The notes below the pieces were generated by a model. That model worked only from the letters and a program-made list of their open reading frames with translations, ran no database searches and was not told where the DNA came from. This document shows positions 16,229 through 24,233 of a stretch of 43,020 nt of DNA, piece by piece (within the stretch, counting starts at the first letter, position 1; the number at the start of each line of letters is the position of its first letter). Position numbers and translations under genes: made by a program. Source of the DNA: GCA-020356105 sp041602815 (GTDB taxonomy: Bacteria > Pseudomonadota > Alphaproteobacteria > UBA8366 > JADFVY01); assembly GCA_041602815.1 (NCBI GenBank), contig JBFIFO010000010.1, forward strand, positions 1 to 43,020, written 5' to 3'.

Positions 16229-17467
16229 TCAATCAAGTACCGACTGGTGGTGTGCTGCAACCCGTCGCGGGGCACGCGCCGTCGCCGCAAGTGCCGAGGC
16301 GACCACACAATACGCCGCGCAGACTGCAGCAATGCTGTCGACCGACAGGCCGCTGTCGATCGCGAGCCCCGCCACCGCCGGGGCGAAGCCGGTGGCGAAC
16401 ACCATGACGGCTTGCGTGAAGGCGCGGATCGCGCCGAGATGGGCGGTCCCGTACAACTCGGGCCACAGGGCACCGCCGAGGACGAATGAGGCCCCGGTAC
16501 CGAGGCCCATCAGGCCGAGGAACAAGGGTGCCGCCGCGGGCCCGTTGCCGATGGCCAGGGCAAGGCACGACAGCAAGAGCGGCACAAGGAACAGCGGCAC
16601 CAATCGCGCAGCGCTGACGCGGTCGACCAACGGTCCCGCCGAAAGGGTCGCGGCGATCGACGCCGCCGCGAAGACCGTGAACGAGCCGGCCATCAGCGAC
16701 AGCGGCCAACCCTTGGCTTCCGCCAGATGGACCTGGTGGAAGATCAGGCCGGTGAAGATCGCTGGCGTCGCGACAAGCGCTGGCAGCCGGAGCCACAGCC
16801 CCGGATCGCGCAGCACGGCACCGAGGGCGCTGTCCCCGTGATTGCGCCCGGCCGTGCTCCCCCGCCGCGCCCGCAGGGCCGCATCGCGCGCGCCCTGGTC
16901 CTTGAGCAGCATAAGAGCAAGCGGAGTCGCCGCAAGCAAGGCGATCGCGGTGACGACCCAGACGCTGCGCCAGCCGGCCAGGGAGAGTCCGGCGACCACC
17001 AGTGTCGGGAGGACGAATTTGGCGGCTGGCAGCCCCATTACGGCGATGCTGATCGCGCGACCGCGTTCGGCCTCGAAATAGCGACCCATGGCGGTGCCCG
17101 CGGTATGTCCGGCGAGACCCTGGCCGAACAGCCGCAGGCCGAACAGCGCCACGGCCAGCGCCGCAACGCTCCACGACACAGCCATCAGCAGGCTTACGGC
17201 GGCCAGACCGACCATCACCGCGGCCGAGAACACAGCGAGCGGAAACCTGTCGATCAGCCGGCCGGCCCAGACCAGCGTGGCGGCGCTGGCCAACGTCGCC
17301 ACCGCATAAATCGTCCCGAAAGCGCCGTGGGACAGATCGAACGCGATGCGCAGTTCGCCGCCGAACAGCGAGACATAGAAGGTCTGCCCGGCGCTCGAGC
17401 AGAAATACATGAAGACCCCGAAGCCGATCAGTCGGCCATTGGCACGCAGGAACGAAAGCGGCAACAT
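16229..17467 (-). CDS. Major facilitator superfamily (MFS) transporter
   Basis: 412 residues with about twelve membrane helices in two six-helix halves, joined by a basic cytoplasmic loop (RARRGSTAGRNHGD, near residue 200). The family hallmark after the second helix is seen as GRLIDRF. It is an inner-membrane secondary transporter whose substrate cannot be told from sequence. It is followed 63 bp downstream by the unusual TRAP-type binding protein on the same strand, suggesting an operon. The ATG at 17467 has only a weak ribosome-binding site. The second start-equivalent Met options are internal. Confidence 0.9.
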   Translation of the reverse strand: MLPLSFLRANGRLIGFGVFMYFCSSAGQTFYVSLFGGELRIAFDLSHGAFGTIYAVATLASAATLVWAGRLIDRFPLAVFSAAVMVGLAAVSLLMAVSWSVAALAVALFGLRLFGQGLAGHTAGTAMGRYFEAERGRAISIAVMGLPAAKFVLPTLVVAGLSLAGWRSVWVVTAIALLAATPLALMLLKDQGARDAALRARRGSTAGRNHGDSALGAVLRDPGLWLRLPALVATPAIFTGLIFHQVHLAEAKGWPLSLMAGSFTVFAAASIAATLSAGPLVDRVSAARLVPLFLVPLLLSCLALAIGNGPAAAPLFLGLMGLGTGASFVLGGALWPELYGTAHLGAIRAFTQAVMVFATGFAPAVAGLAIDSGLSVDSIAAVCAAYCVVASALAATARAPRRVAAHHQSVLD

Positions 17468-17703
17468 GGGACCGTTCTACGCGTGCCCGGACAGGAGGGA
17501 AAGGCGTATTCGCGCCGGAACGCAATACGGCGGGGGCGATCGAACCGGCGAGAAGCCGCTGTCGCCAACCCTGGCCGCACCACCACCGGCTCTTGAATCC
17601 GTACGGTCGTCAACAGGGCGTACGTGTATCGGTATTTATTTTTCGTTAATGAAAATATTGGTATAACCTACTGATTCGTTGTGGATTCGGTTAGGACCGA
17701 GGA

Positions 17704-20700
17704 ATGAGTTCCAACGTTACCAAGCTGCCGCATGCGGCGCGTGAAGGACTCGCGCCGCATCCGCTGTCGTTGCAGGCGGCAGTGGAACGCGCGGCTGAAG
17801 CTCGCCTGAAGACCGCGTTGATCGCGGGCGGAGCCAGCGTCGTCTGGATCTTGCTGTGTCTCATCTATGCATTCGGCCATATCGGGGCGGAGACGTTGGC
17901 CCGGCTTGCCCCGCACGAGGCCGGTGCGGCCGCGGCCGGGATCGCCATGCCGCTGGTCGTCTTGTGGCTGGTCGTGCTGTACCTGCGCCGCGGCGGCGAA
18001 CTGCGCGAGCATACCGAGATGCTGCGTGCCCAGTTGGAGCTGCTGACCTATCCGGCAGACGATGCGGAAAACCGCGTGCGGGCCATCACCGATTCCCTGC
18101 GCGGCCAGGCCGAGGCTCTCGATCGCGTCACGGATACCGCGACGATCCAGATGGAAAAGCTGTCGAAGACGCTGGGCGGGCGCACCGAGGCACTGGCCGC
18201 TGTGTCCGAGAAGGCGACCGGCGAGGCGCAGATGATCAGCGACCTGCTCGAGCGCCATACGCGCATGCTCTCGGATCTCGCCGACCGGTTCCATGCACGC
18301 GAGGACCATCTGCGCCGGACCGTGGAAAAGCAGGCGCAGGACATCGGCGCGGCAACCGACCATGCGGTGACCCGGTCCGAGGACATGCGGCGTGCGATGC
18401 GCGCCCAGATCGACGAGATGCTGAAGGCGTCGGAGGCGGCGGTAGGCCAGGCTCGGGAGATCGGCACGCTGTTCCGCGACTATACCGGGCAGCTCGACGA
18501 GGCGGCCTCGGCGGCGAAGGAAAACGCTTCGAGTATCGAACGCTCGCTGATCGAAACCTCGACCCATCTGCACGAGGTGACGAAACGCACCGCCGAGCAG
18601 GCCGATGCTGCCGTCGAAAACCTGGAGAAACGGGGCAAGGCGTTCGCCGACGATCTGGAGCAGGCCATAAACAAGCAGGTCGTTGCGCTGGCCGAGGCGT
18701 CGAAGCGGAGCGCCCGGTTCCTCGACGATATCAGCGGCAATCTGTCGAAGAAGATCGCCGGTGTGACCGACGCCATGGAGCACGCGCTCAGCGCCCAGCA
18801 GATCGCGCTCAACGCGTTCATGGAAAAGGCCGCGGCCAATGTGGCGGAAATCGGCCAGAGCCTCGACGAAAAGACCGGCGAGGTCGCGGGCCGGCTCGAC
18901 GCGGTCCTTGCGCAGCGGGCGTCAGAGCTGGCCGGCGTCGTACAGCGCAGCCAGGACCAGGTCGACGAATTGGCGGCCGTGATGCGCAGTCAGATCGAGG
19001 AGTTGTCCGAGGCGGGCAGGCACAGCTTCCAGCAGGTCGAGTTCCTGAACAACGCTCTGCGCGAACGCTCGGAGGGTCTGCATGCGACCGCCGAGCATTT
19101 GGGCGCGGAAACGGCGAAGATCGAGGAGCTGAGCGGCGAACACGCTCGGCAGCTGGCAATGGCCAGCGACGAGACAACAAAACAGGTGACCGTCCTCGGC
19201 CATCTGCTGAAGGGGCAGACGGAGGAGCTGCTGGCGGCGTCGCAGTTGACCACGCAGCGCGCCGAAACCATCAGCGAGGCACTGCAGCGCCAGGCCCGCG
19301 AACTCGCTGCGGCCGCGGTACGTTCGGCGAGCCAGACGGCGGAATTCGAGGCATTGATCGCGGCCCGCATGGCCGAGTTGCGGGATACCATGGAGGCGGG
19401 AGCACGGTCCTATACGGAGTCCGTTACGCCGGCGGCAAACCAGGCCCGCAACATGGCCGATGTTCTGCGCGAACAAACCCGCGTGCTGCACGAGGCCTCC
19501 GAAACGGCGGAGCGGCAAGCCCAGACGATCGCCTCTCTGCTCAACCGCGAGAGCGAGGCGCTGCGGTCGATTGCCGAGGTCTCGACGGGGCAGGCTCAGC
19601 AAATTCGCTCGGCGATGCATGAGAGCGTCGAGGACATGGCGCGGCAAACCACGCGGGCTACGGCCGATGCCGCGCGCATCCGCGACTCGATGCGCGAGGC
19701 CGCACGCGAGAACCGCGAGGAGATGGAGCGCAGCTCCCAGCAGGCCGCGGCGGACGCCGCGCGGATTCGGGAAACCCTGCGCGAGGAAAGCCGCGATCTG
19801 GCGCGCCTCGCCGACGTAATCGGCCAGCGCGCACACACGGTGGCAACGCTGGTCGGTCAGCATACCGATGCGCTCAACAGCGCCGCGGAGAACAGCGAGC
19901 AGCGCGCCGCCGACGTCGGACGCAGCGTCCAGGTACTGACCGAGCAGCTGATCAGTGCCGCCGAACAGGTGACCACGCGCATCAGCGAGGCAGGCCAAGG
20001 GTTTACAGCACAGTCGACAACGCTCAACGATTCGGCGCGCACGGCACTTGGACTTATCGACGAGGTCACGGAACGGTTCCGCAAACAGGCGGAAATTCTG
20101 AGCGAACGCGCCCGTCATGCCGGTGGCCATGTCGATTCCACCGCAGCGTCGGTGCGCCAGCATGCCGAGGAACTGGCGCAGGCGGTGCTGTCGGCCGCCG
20201 ACGGACTGCGCAGCATCGGCGACGCGTTTGCGGGCCACAGCAGTACCCTGACCGGTACCGCCGAGCAGGTTGCCGGCCGGATATCGAGGTTGACCGAGCA
20301 GTTCCGCACGCAGTCGCAGAGCCTCGACCACGCGGTCGAGGTGGCCGGGCGCCAGATCGACAAGGCCGGCGTGACGCTTGGCCGCCAGCGCGAGATGCTC
20401 GAGGCGGTAACCGCGCGAACCGTCGACCAAGTGGCGGATATCGGCAAGAACATCCACGATCACAGCGGTGCCCTCCTGCGCACGCTGGAGGAAGCGATGA
20501 CCCGCGCCGACCGGGCCGGTAGCGCCTTCGACGAACAGGCGACCCACATGATCCGTGCTGCCGACCGTGCCGAGCTGCGCGCCAAGGAGTTCAAGCAGCA
20601 GGAGCAGGCGCTCCGCCGCGATCTGTTCCTGAAGACAGCGCGCTTCGTCATCGAGGATTTGAACTCGACAGCGATCGACCTCTCGCGCGCGCTGCACAAC

Positions 20701-21006
20701 GAAGTCTCCGAGGCGGACTGGAAGCGATACGCCAACGGCGATCGCGGCGTGTTCACGCGCGCGCTGCTGCGCGGGCGCAACTCGGCCAGCAGCGTTGCCA
20801 GGGCCGGCGAGAAGATACGCCGGAATGAGGAGATGCGACGCTACGTCACTCAGTACGTCGACCAGTTCGAACGGCTGCTGGCGGAGGCCAAGGAGTGCGA
20901 TCCTGAGCAACTCCTCCATTCGACGTTCCTGACAGCCGATGTCGGCAAGCTGTATCTCATGCTGTGCAGCGCAATGGGCCGTGAGGAGGACGACGCGCTG
21001 CACTAG
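17704..21006 (+). CDS. Large membrane-anchored coiled-coil protein, TipN-like
   Basis: 1100 residues. Two N-terminal membrane helices (about 37-57 and 74-94) enclose a short loop, so both ends are cytoplasmic. They are followed by nearly 850 residues of Ala/Glu/Gln/Arg-rich helix with apolipoprotein-like periodicity, then a globular C-terminus from about residue 970 (FLKTARFVIEDLNSTAIDLSRAL, RGVFTRALLRG). This architecture, two membrane segments then a long coiled coil, is that of TipN, the Caulobacter new-pole polarity protein. Length is similar or somewhat greater. The similarity is architectural and compositional, not demonstrated by alignment. A structural or polarity role at the inner membrane is therefore inferred. 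Stop codons of this gene and the LysE gene overlap by four bases (CTAG). Confidence 0.85.
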   Translation: MSSNVTKLPHAAREGLAPHPLSLQAAVERAAEARLKTALIAGGASVVWILLCLIYAFGHIGAETLARLAPHEAGAAAAGIAMPLVVLWLVVLYLRRGGELREHTEMLRAQLELLTYPADDAENRVRAITDSLRGQAEALDRVTDTATIQMEKLSKTLGGRTEALAAVSEKATGEAQMISDLLERHTRMLSDLADRFHAREDHLRRTVEKQAQDIGAATDHAVTRSEDMRRAMRAQIDEMLKASEAAVGQAREIGTLFRDYTGQLDEAASAAKENASSIERSLIETSTHLHEVTKRTAEQADAAVENLEKRGKAFADDLEQAINKQVVALAEASKRSARFLDDISGNLSKKIAGVTDAMEHALSAQQIALNAFMEKAAANVAEIGQSLDEKTGEVAGRLDAVLAQRASELAGVVQRSQDQVDELAAVMRSQIEELSEAGRHSFQQVEFLNNALRERSEGLHATAEHLGAETAKIEELSGEHARQLAMASDETTKQVTVLGHLLKGQTEELLAASQLTTQRAETISEALQRQARELAAAAVRSASQTAEFEALIAARMAELRDTMEAGARSYTESVTPAANQARNMADVLREQTRVLHEASETAERQAQTIASLLNRESEALRSIAEVSTGQAQQIRSAMHESVEDMARQTTRATADAARIRDSMREAARENREEMERSSQQAAADAARIRETLREESRDLARLADVIGQRAHTVATLVGQHTDALNSAAENSEQRAADVGRSVQVLTEQLISAAEQVTTRISEAGQGFTAQSTTLNDSARTALGLIDEVTERFRKQAEILSERARHAGGHVDSTAASVRQHAEELAQAVLSAADGLRSIGDAFAGHSSTLTGTAEQVAGRISRLTEQFRTQSQSLDHAVEVAGRQIDKAGVTLGRQREMLEAVTARTVDQVADIGKNIHDHSGALLRTLEEAMTRADRAGSAFDEQATHMIRAADRAELRAKEFKQQEQALRRDLFLKTARFVIEDLNSTAIDLSRALHNEVSEADWKRYANGDRGVFTRALLRGRNSASSVARAGEKIRRNEEMRRYVTQYVDQFERLLAEAKECDPEQLLHSTFLTADVGKLYLMLCSAMGREEDDALH

Positions 21007-21614
21007 CCGAGGATCGCATACGTCCCGAATGCGATCAACGCGGCGCCCGCCAGTCGGCGGGTCCAGCGGATGACGCCGGGGGGCAACCGACCGCCGAGCA
21101 TGCCGGCGGCGCTGCTGAGCGCCAGCCACCACGCCGCCGATCCAAGGAACACGCCCAAGACGAATACTGCGCCGTCCCGTGACGTTGCCAGGTCCGGCAG
21201 CAGCCCGAGGCCGACGATGACTGCGGCAAAGGTAAGGATGGTCGCGGGATTGGCCAGCGTCAGCGCGACCGCCGCGGCATAGGCGCCCAGGTGTCCGGCG
21301 AGGGAGGGCGGCGCCACAGCGACGTCGCGAGGCAGCAAATCCCTCAGACCGAGCCCGATCAGCGCCAGTCCGCCGAGTTGGGCGGGCCACGAAGCGTCGG
21401 CTACGGCCGACGCAACCGCGCCCAGGCCGAAAGCGGCAACCGAGGCGTAGAAGGCGTCGGCGGTGGCGACCCCCATTCCGGTCACCAACCCGGCAGCCAT
21501 CCCCAGCGTCAGGCTGCGTCGCAGGCAGAGCAGGCTGAGCGGCCCTACCGGCACGGCGAGCAACAATCCGATTCCTGCCGCCTTGGCCAGAAGGATGAGA
21601 ATATCGGGAGCCAT
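21003..21614 (-). CDS. LysE family exporter
   Basis: 203 residues with about six membrane helices, the standard size for LysE/RhtB exporters, which extrude amino acids or related small molecules. The signature in the first helix and loop is GIGLLLAVPVGPLSLLCLRRSL, matching the family PGP-like motif. The conserved NP appears as LANPATILTF. The ATG at 21614 is chosen. A longer frame to 21659 has no ribosome-binding site. A divergent Lrp/AsnC-type regulator lies 112 bp away and probably senses the amino acid and controls this exporter. The short AT-rich spacer is the likely shared operator. Confidence 0.92.
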   Translation of the reverse strand: MAPDILILLAKAAGIGLLLAVPVGPLSLLCLRRSLTLGMAAGLVTGMGVATADAFYASVAAFGLGAVASAVADASWPAQLGGLALIGLGLRDLLPRDVAVAPPSLAGHLGAYAAAVALTLANPATILTFAAVIVGLGLLPDLATSRDGAVFVLGVFLGSAAWWLALSSAAGMLGGRLPPGVIRWTRRLAGAALIAFGTYAILG

Positions 21615-21726
21615 GTTTGTCACATACCGCGCGACACCGGCGTTTGGCAATGAATACAAAAGGGATTCTGACGTAGGAACATAGAAACAATTGTAATATT
21701 TTATTATTTCCTTTTATAATTAAGTT
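21615..21726. promoter_or_regulatory. Shared AT-rich promoter region, LysE/Lrp divergent pair
   Basis: TTGTAA (21691-21696) and TATAAT (21715-21720), spaced by 18 bp, direct rightward transcription to begin at about 21727, the A of the regulator ATG, so its mRNA is predicted to be leaderless and no Shine-Dalgarno is present. The run of A/T from about 21685 to 21722 is typical of Lrp-family binding sites. Confidence 0.55.
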
Positions 21727-22203
21727 ATGGATGAAATTGACCGTCGTATTAAAAACGAATTGGATGCGACCGGCCGGAAGATCCTCGGTACGTTGCAGCA
21801 CGAAGGCCGACTGCCGTTCAGCGAACTCGGGCGCCGGGTTGGTCTCTCCGCCCCGGCGGTGGCGGAACGCGTCCGCCGCATGGAGGACATCGGCCTCATC
21901 TCGGGTTGGCGTGCGGTCGTCGATCGCAGGCGTTTGGGCTGGACGATGACCGCGTTCATGCGGATCTCATGTCCCGGCGAGAACTACCAGGCGGTGCGTC
22001 GGCTGTCGCTCGACCTGCCGGAGGTGATCGACTGCCACCACGTCACCGGCGAGGACAGTTTCTTCATCAAGCTTGCGGTCGGGTCCGTCGAACATCTGGA
22101 GCAGGTCATCGACCGGTTCAGGGACGCTGGCCGCACGGTGTCGTCCGTCGCCTTGTCGACCATCATCGAGGACAAACCGCCCGAGATCCCGCGCAACCGA
22201 TGA
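21727..22203 (+). CDS. Lrp/AsnC family transcriptional regulator
   Basis: 158 residues. The N-terminal winged helix-turn-helix reads DATGRKILGTLQHEGRLPFSELGRRVGLSAPAVAERVRRMEDIGLISGW, and the C-terminal ligand-binding (RAM) domain follows (AFMRISCPG, DCHHVTGEDSFFIKLAVGSVEHLEQVID). Members form octamers and sense amino acids. The position divergent to a LysE exporter strongly suggests it activates or represses that exporter in response to its substrate. The ATG at 21727 is immediately preceded by AT-rich DNA and no ribosome-binding site, consistent with a leaderless transcript. The family assignment is secure and the effector is not. Confidence 0.94.
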   Translation: MDEIDRRIKNELDATGRKILGTLQHEGRLPFSELGRRVGLSAPAVAERVRRMEDIGLISGWRAVVDRRRLGWTMTAFMRISCPGENYQAVRRLSLDLPEVIDCHHVTGEDSFFIKLAVGSVEHLEQVIDRFRDAGRTVSSVALSTIIEDKPPEIPRNR

Positions 22204-22291
22204 GCGGCCGCCGCCCCCTTGGCGTTGCCCCCGCCGCTGTGGCAGCATGCCGGCCGGTTCAGCGCGTTCAACATGACCAGGGGGAGAAGGC

Positions 22292-22705
22292 ATGGCCTAT
22301 TGGCTTATGAAGACCGAGCCGGGGGCCTGGTCGTGGCAGGACCAGGTCAGGGAAGACGTCGCCGAATGGGACGGCGTGCGCAATCACCAGGCATCAAACA
22401 ACATGAAGGCGATGCAGATCGGCGACCGCGCGTTCTTCTATCATTCGGTCAACGAGAAGCGCATCGTCGGGATCGTAGAGGTCGTCCGGGAATACTACCC
22501 CGATCCGAGCGATGCGTCGGGCCGCTTCGGCATGGTCGACGTCAGGGCCCTGACGCCCCTGAACAAGCCGGTAACGCTGGCCGATATCAAGGCGCGGCCG
22601 GAATTGGAGGACTTCGCACTGGTGCGGCAGTCCCGGCTCTCGGTAATGCCGGTGACCGATGTACAGTGGAAGCTGATCTGTCGACTGGCGGAGACCGAGG
22701 CGTGA
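22292..22705 (+). CDS. EVE domain-containing protein
   Basis: 137 residues, a single EVE domain of the PUA-like fold. It opens MAYWLMKTEPGAWSWQDQ and carries EWDGVRNHQASNNMKAMQIGDRAFFYHSV, the diagnostic W-x-G-V-R-N-x-Q-A pattern, then VGIVEVVREYYPDPSD. Related domains bind modified bases in DNA or RNA, but the substrate here is unknown. GGGGAGAAGG lies just upstream of the ATG. Its stop overlaps the next start by four bases (GTGA), so it is translationally coupled to the Rieske protein gene. Confidence 0.93.
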   Translation: MAYWLMKTEPGAWSWQDQVREDVAEWDGVRNHQASNNMKAMQIGDRAFFYHSVNEKRIVGIVEVVREYYPDPSDASGRFGMVDVRALTPLNKPVTLADIKARPELEDFALVRQSRLSVMPVTDVQWKLICRLAETEA

Positions 22706-23064
22706 GTCTGCGGCTCTGCCCGCTCGACGACATTCCCGATGGCGAGGGTATCGGATTTTCACTTGACCGGGCGGACGCCGACCGCCATGCCGGTGGCCAC
22801 ATGGAGATATTCGTCGTGCGCCGCGGCGCCCGGGTTTTCGGCTACGCGAACGCCTGCCCGCACCTGTCGTCGCCGCTGGACTGGATCGAGAACCAGTTCA
22901 TGACCCCCGACAAAACGCACATCATGTGTGCGACCCACGGGGCGCAGTTCCGCATCGACGACGGGCACTGCGTAGCCGGCCCGTGCGAGGGCGACATGCT
23001 CGTGCCGGTGCGCGTTTCGGTGCGGCGAGGACACGTGGTACTCGGCGTTGCGATAGCAGCGTAA
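22702..23064 (+). CDS. Rieske [2Fe-2S] domain protein
   Basis: 120 residues from a GTG that overlaps the EVE gene stop. A single Rieske domain holds both cluster-binding boxes: C-P-H (ACPHLSS) and C-A-T-H (MCATHGAQF), each with one Cys and one His, separated by about 19 residues. It is a soluble ferredoxin-like component, with no signal or membrane segment, probably shuttling electrons to an oxygenase or reductase not encoded here. The linker between boxes (PLDWIENQFMTPDKTH) is of a type often seen in stand-alone bacterial Rieske proteins of unclear role. Coupling to the EVE gene hints at a shared function that cannot be defined. Confidence 0.9.
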   Translation: MSLRLCPLDDIPDGEGIGFSLDRADADRHAGGHMEIFVVRRGARVFGYANACPHLSSPLDWIENQFMTPDKTHIMCATHGAQFRIDDGHCVAGPCEGDMLVPVRVSVRRGHVVLGVAIAA

Positions 23065-23248
23065 CTCTGTTGGCCGCCCGACCGGGCGTCACCTTTGCGC
23101 CGGTCCGACCTATCCCTTTTGGTGGGCTGGCCACCCCTATCGATTCAAAATGCTCTTAAATTCAAAGTGTTGCGCAAAATTCGCGCACGTAACAAAAAAG
23201 GAGATAAATATTCGCCACATTAGCGTTTCATTATGTTAATTTATCCGC

Positions 23249-24055
23249 ATGGCTTTTAGGGATATCCCCCTCGGAGATTTCCTGGAAACGGCTCATCAAA
23301 GGACAATGGAAATGAAAAAACTGATTGCCAAAGGGCAGGCGAAGCCGGGGGCGCAACCCGTTGATGCGATTTCTCTGTTCCGGGAAAACCGGCGGGTCCG
23401 GGTAATCGTAACCGACAATCGCCGACTGTGCCGGGAATGTTTGAGGTTGTTGATCGAAACCTTCGATCCGAGTCTGGAGGTAGCGGAGGCCGACGAACCT
23501 GCAGTAATCCTGCAAATGTTGCACGAGGATCCGGGTTTCAGCGTTGTGCTTTACAACCTCGTGGTGCGCGGTGACGAAGGTGTGGATTTTGTCCGTGGCC
23601 TCCGCGATGCGGTCCCGGATATTCCGCTGATCGTGCTGTGCGACTACGACGATCCCGCGGTGATGCGCAGTGTGATGGAGAGTGGCGCAAAGGCCTTCCT
23701 GCCCTCGACAACGCCCAGCCCGGTGATGGTTGGCGTCCTGCGACTCGTTATTGCCGGCGGCACTTACGTGCCGCCTAACATGCTCCTCGAAGGATCGCCC
23801 ACGTCATCCGCCGCCGCGGACGCACGGGCAAGGGGAGACCGCGAAGCGCTGATCGCCAGCCATTTTACCGAACTGACACCACGCCAGCGCGATGTCTTGG
23901 TACTTCTTTCGCAAGGTTACATGAATCGGGACATCGCCAGTACGCTCGGCATGTGCGAAAATACGGTCAAGGCGCATGTCAAGCAGGTCATGCGCAAACT
24001 CAACGCCAGCAACCGGACCCAGGCCGCCCTGATGGCGGATCGCCTGGTCGCCTGA
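23249..24055 (+). CDS. LuxR-family regulator with degenerate receiver domain
   Basis: 268 residues from the ATG at 23249. A start at 23312 (MKKLIAKG) has a better ribosome-binding site, AAAGGA, eight bases upstream, and would drop 21 residues. Residues about 50-170 have the strand-helix pattern of a response-regulator receiver, but the phospho-acceptor Asp is Asn103 (LYNLVVRGDEG), the conserved Thr/Ser is Cys131 and the Lys is Ser153, so phosphorylation is unlikely. The C-terminus is an intact GerE/LuxR helix-turn-helix (LTPRQRDVLVLLSQGYMNRDIASTLGMCENTVKAHVKQVMRKL). No histidine kinase is adjacent. It lies directly upstream of, and in the same direction as, acs. Regulation of acetate use is therefore a reasonable inference. 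Confidence 0.85.
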   Translation: MAFRDIPLGDFLETAHQRTMEMKKLIAKGQAKPGAQPVDAISLFRENRRVRVIVTDNRRLCRECLRLLIETFDPSLEVAEADEPAVILQMLHEDPGFSVVLYNLVVRGDEGVDFVRGLRDAVPDIPLIVLCDYDDPAVMRSVMESGAKAFLPSTTPSPVMVGVLRLVIAGGTYVPPNMLLEGSPTSSAAADARARGDREALIASHFTELTPRQRDVLVLLSQGYMNRDIASTLGMCENTVKAHVKQVMRKLNASNRTQAALMADRLVA

Positions 24056-24233
24056 TCGACCCGTCAATTCCGAAATGCCCGACTGCCGCCGGCGGCGCGG
24101 CGATGCGCTGCGGTCGGCGAAGCAGTTGTCACCCGCTGCAATCTTGCGCATTATTGCCGGGCTTCACGGCAATGCGCGCCGCGCATCGGTCGAATAACAC
24201 GAGTCGATTGCACGATCAGGGAGAGCCAATATC

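Noticed and set aside
18922..21801. A 959-codon open frame antisense to the coiled-coil gene
   Set aside because: It arises because Ala/Glu/Gln/Arg codons with G/C third positions rarely give antisense stops. Its translation is Arg/Gly-rich, has no domain and no ribosome-binding site, and it runs across the LysE gene in the wrong frame.
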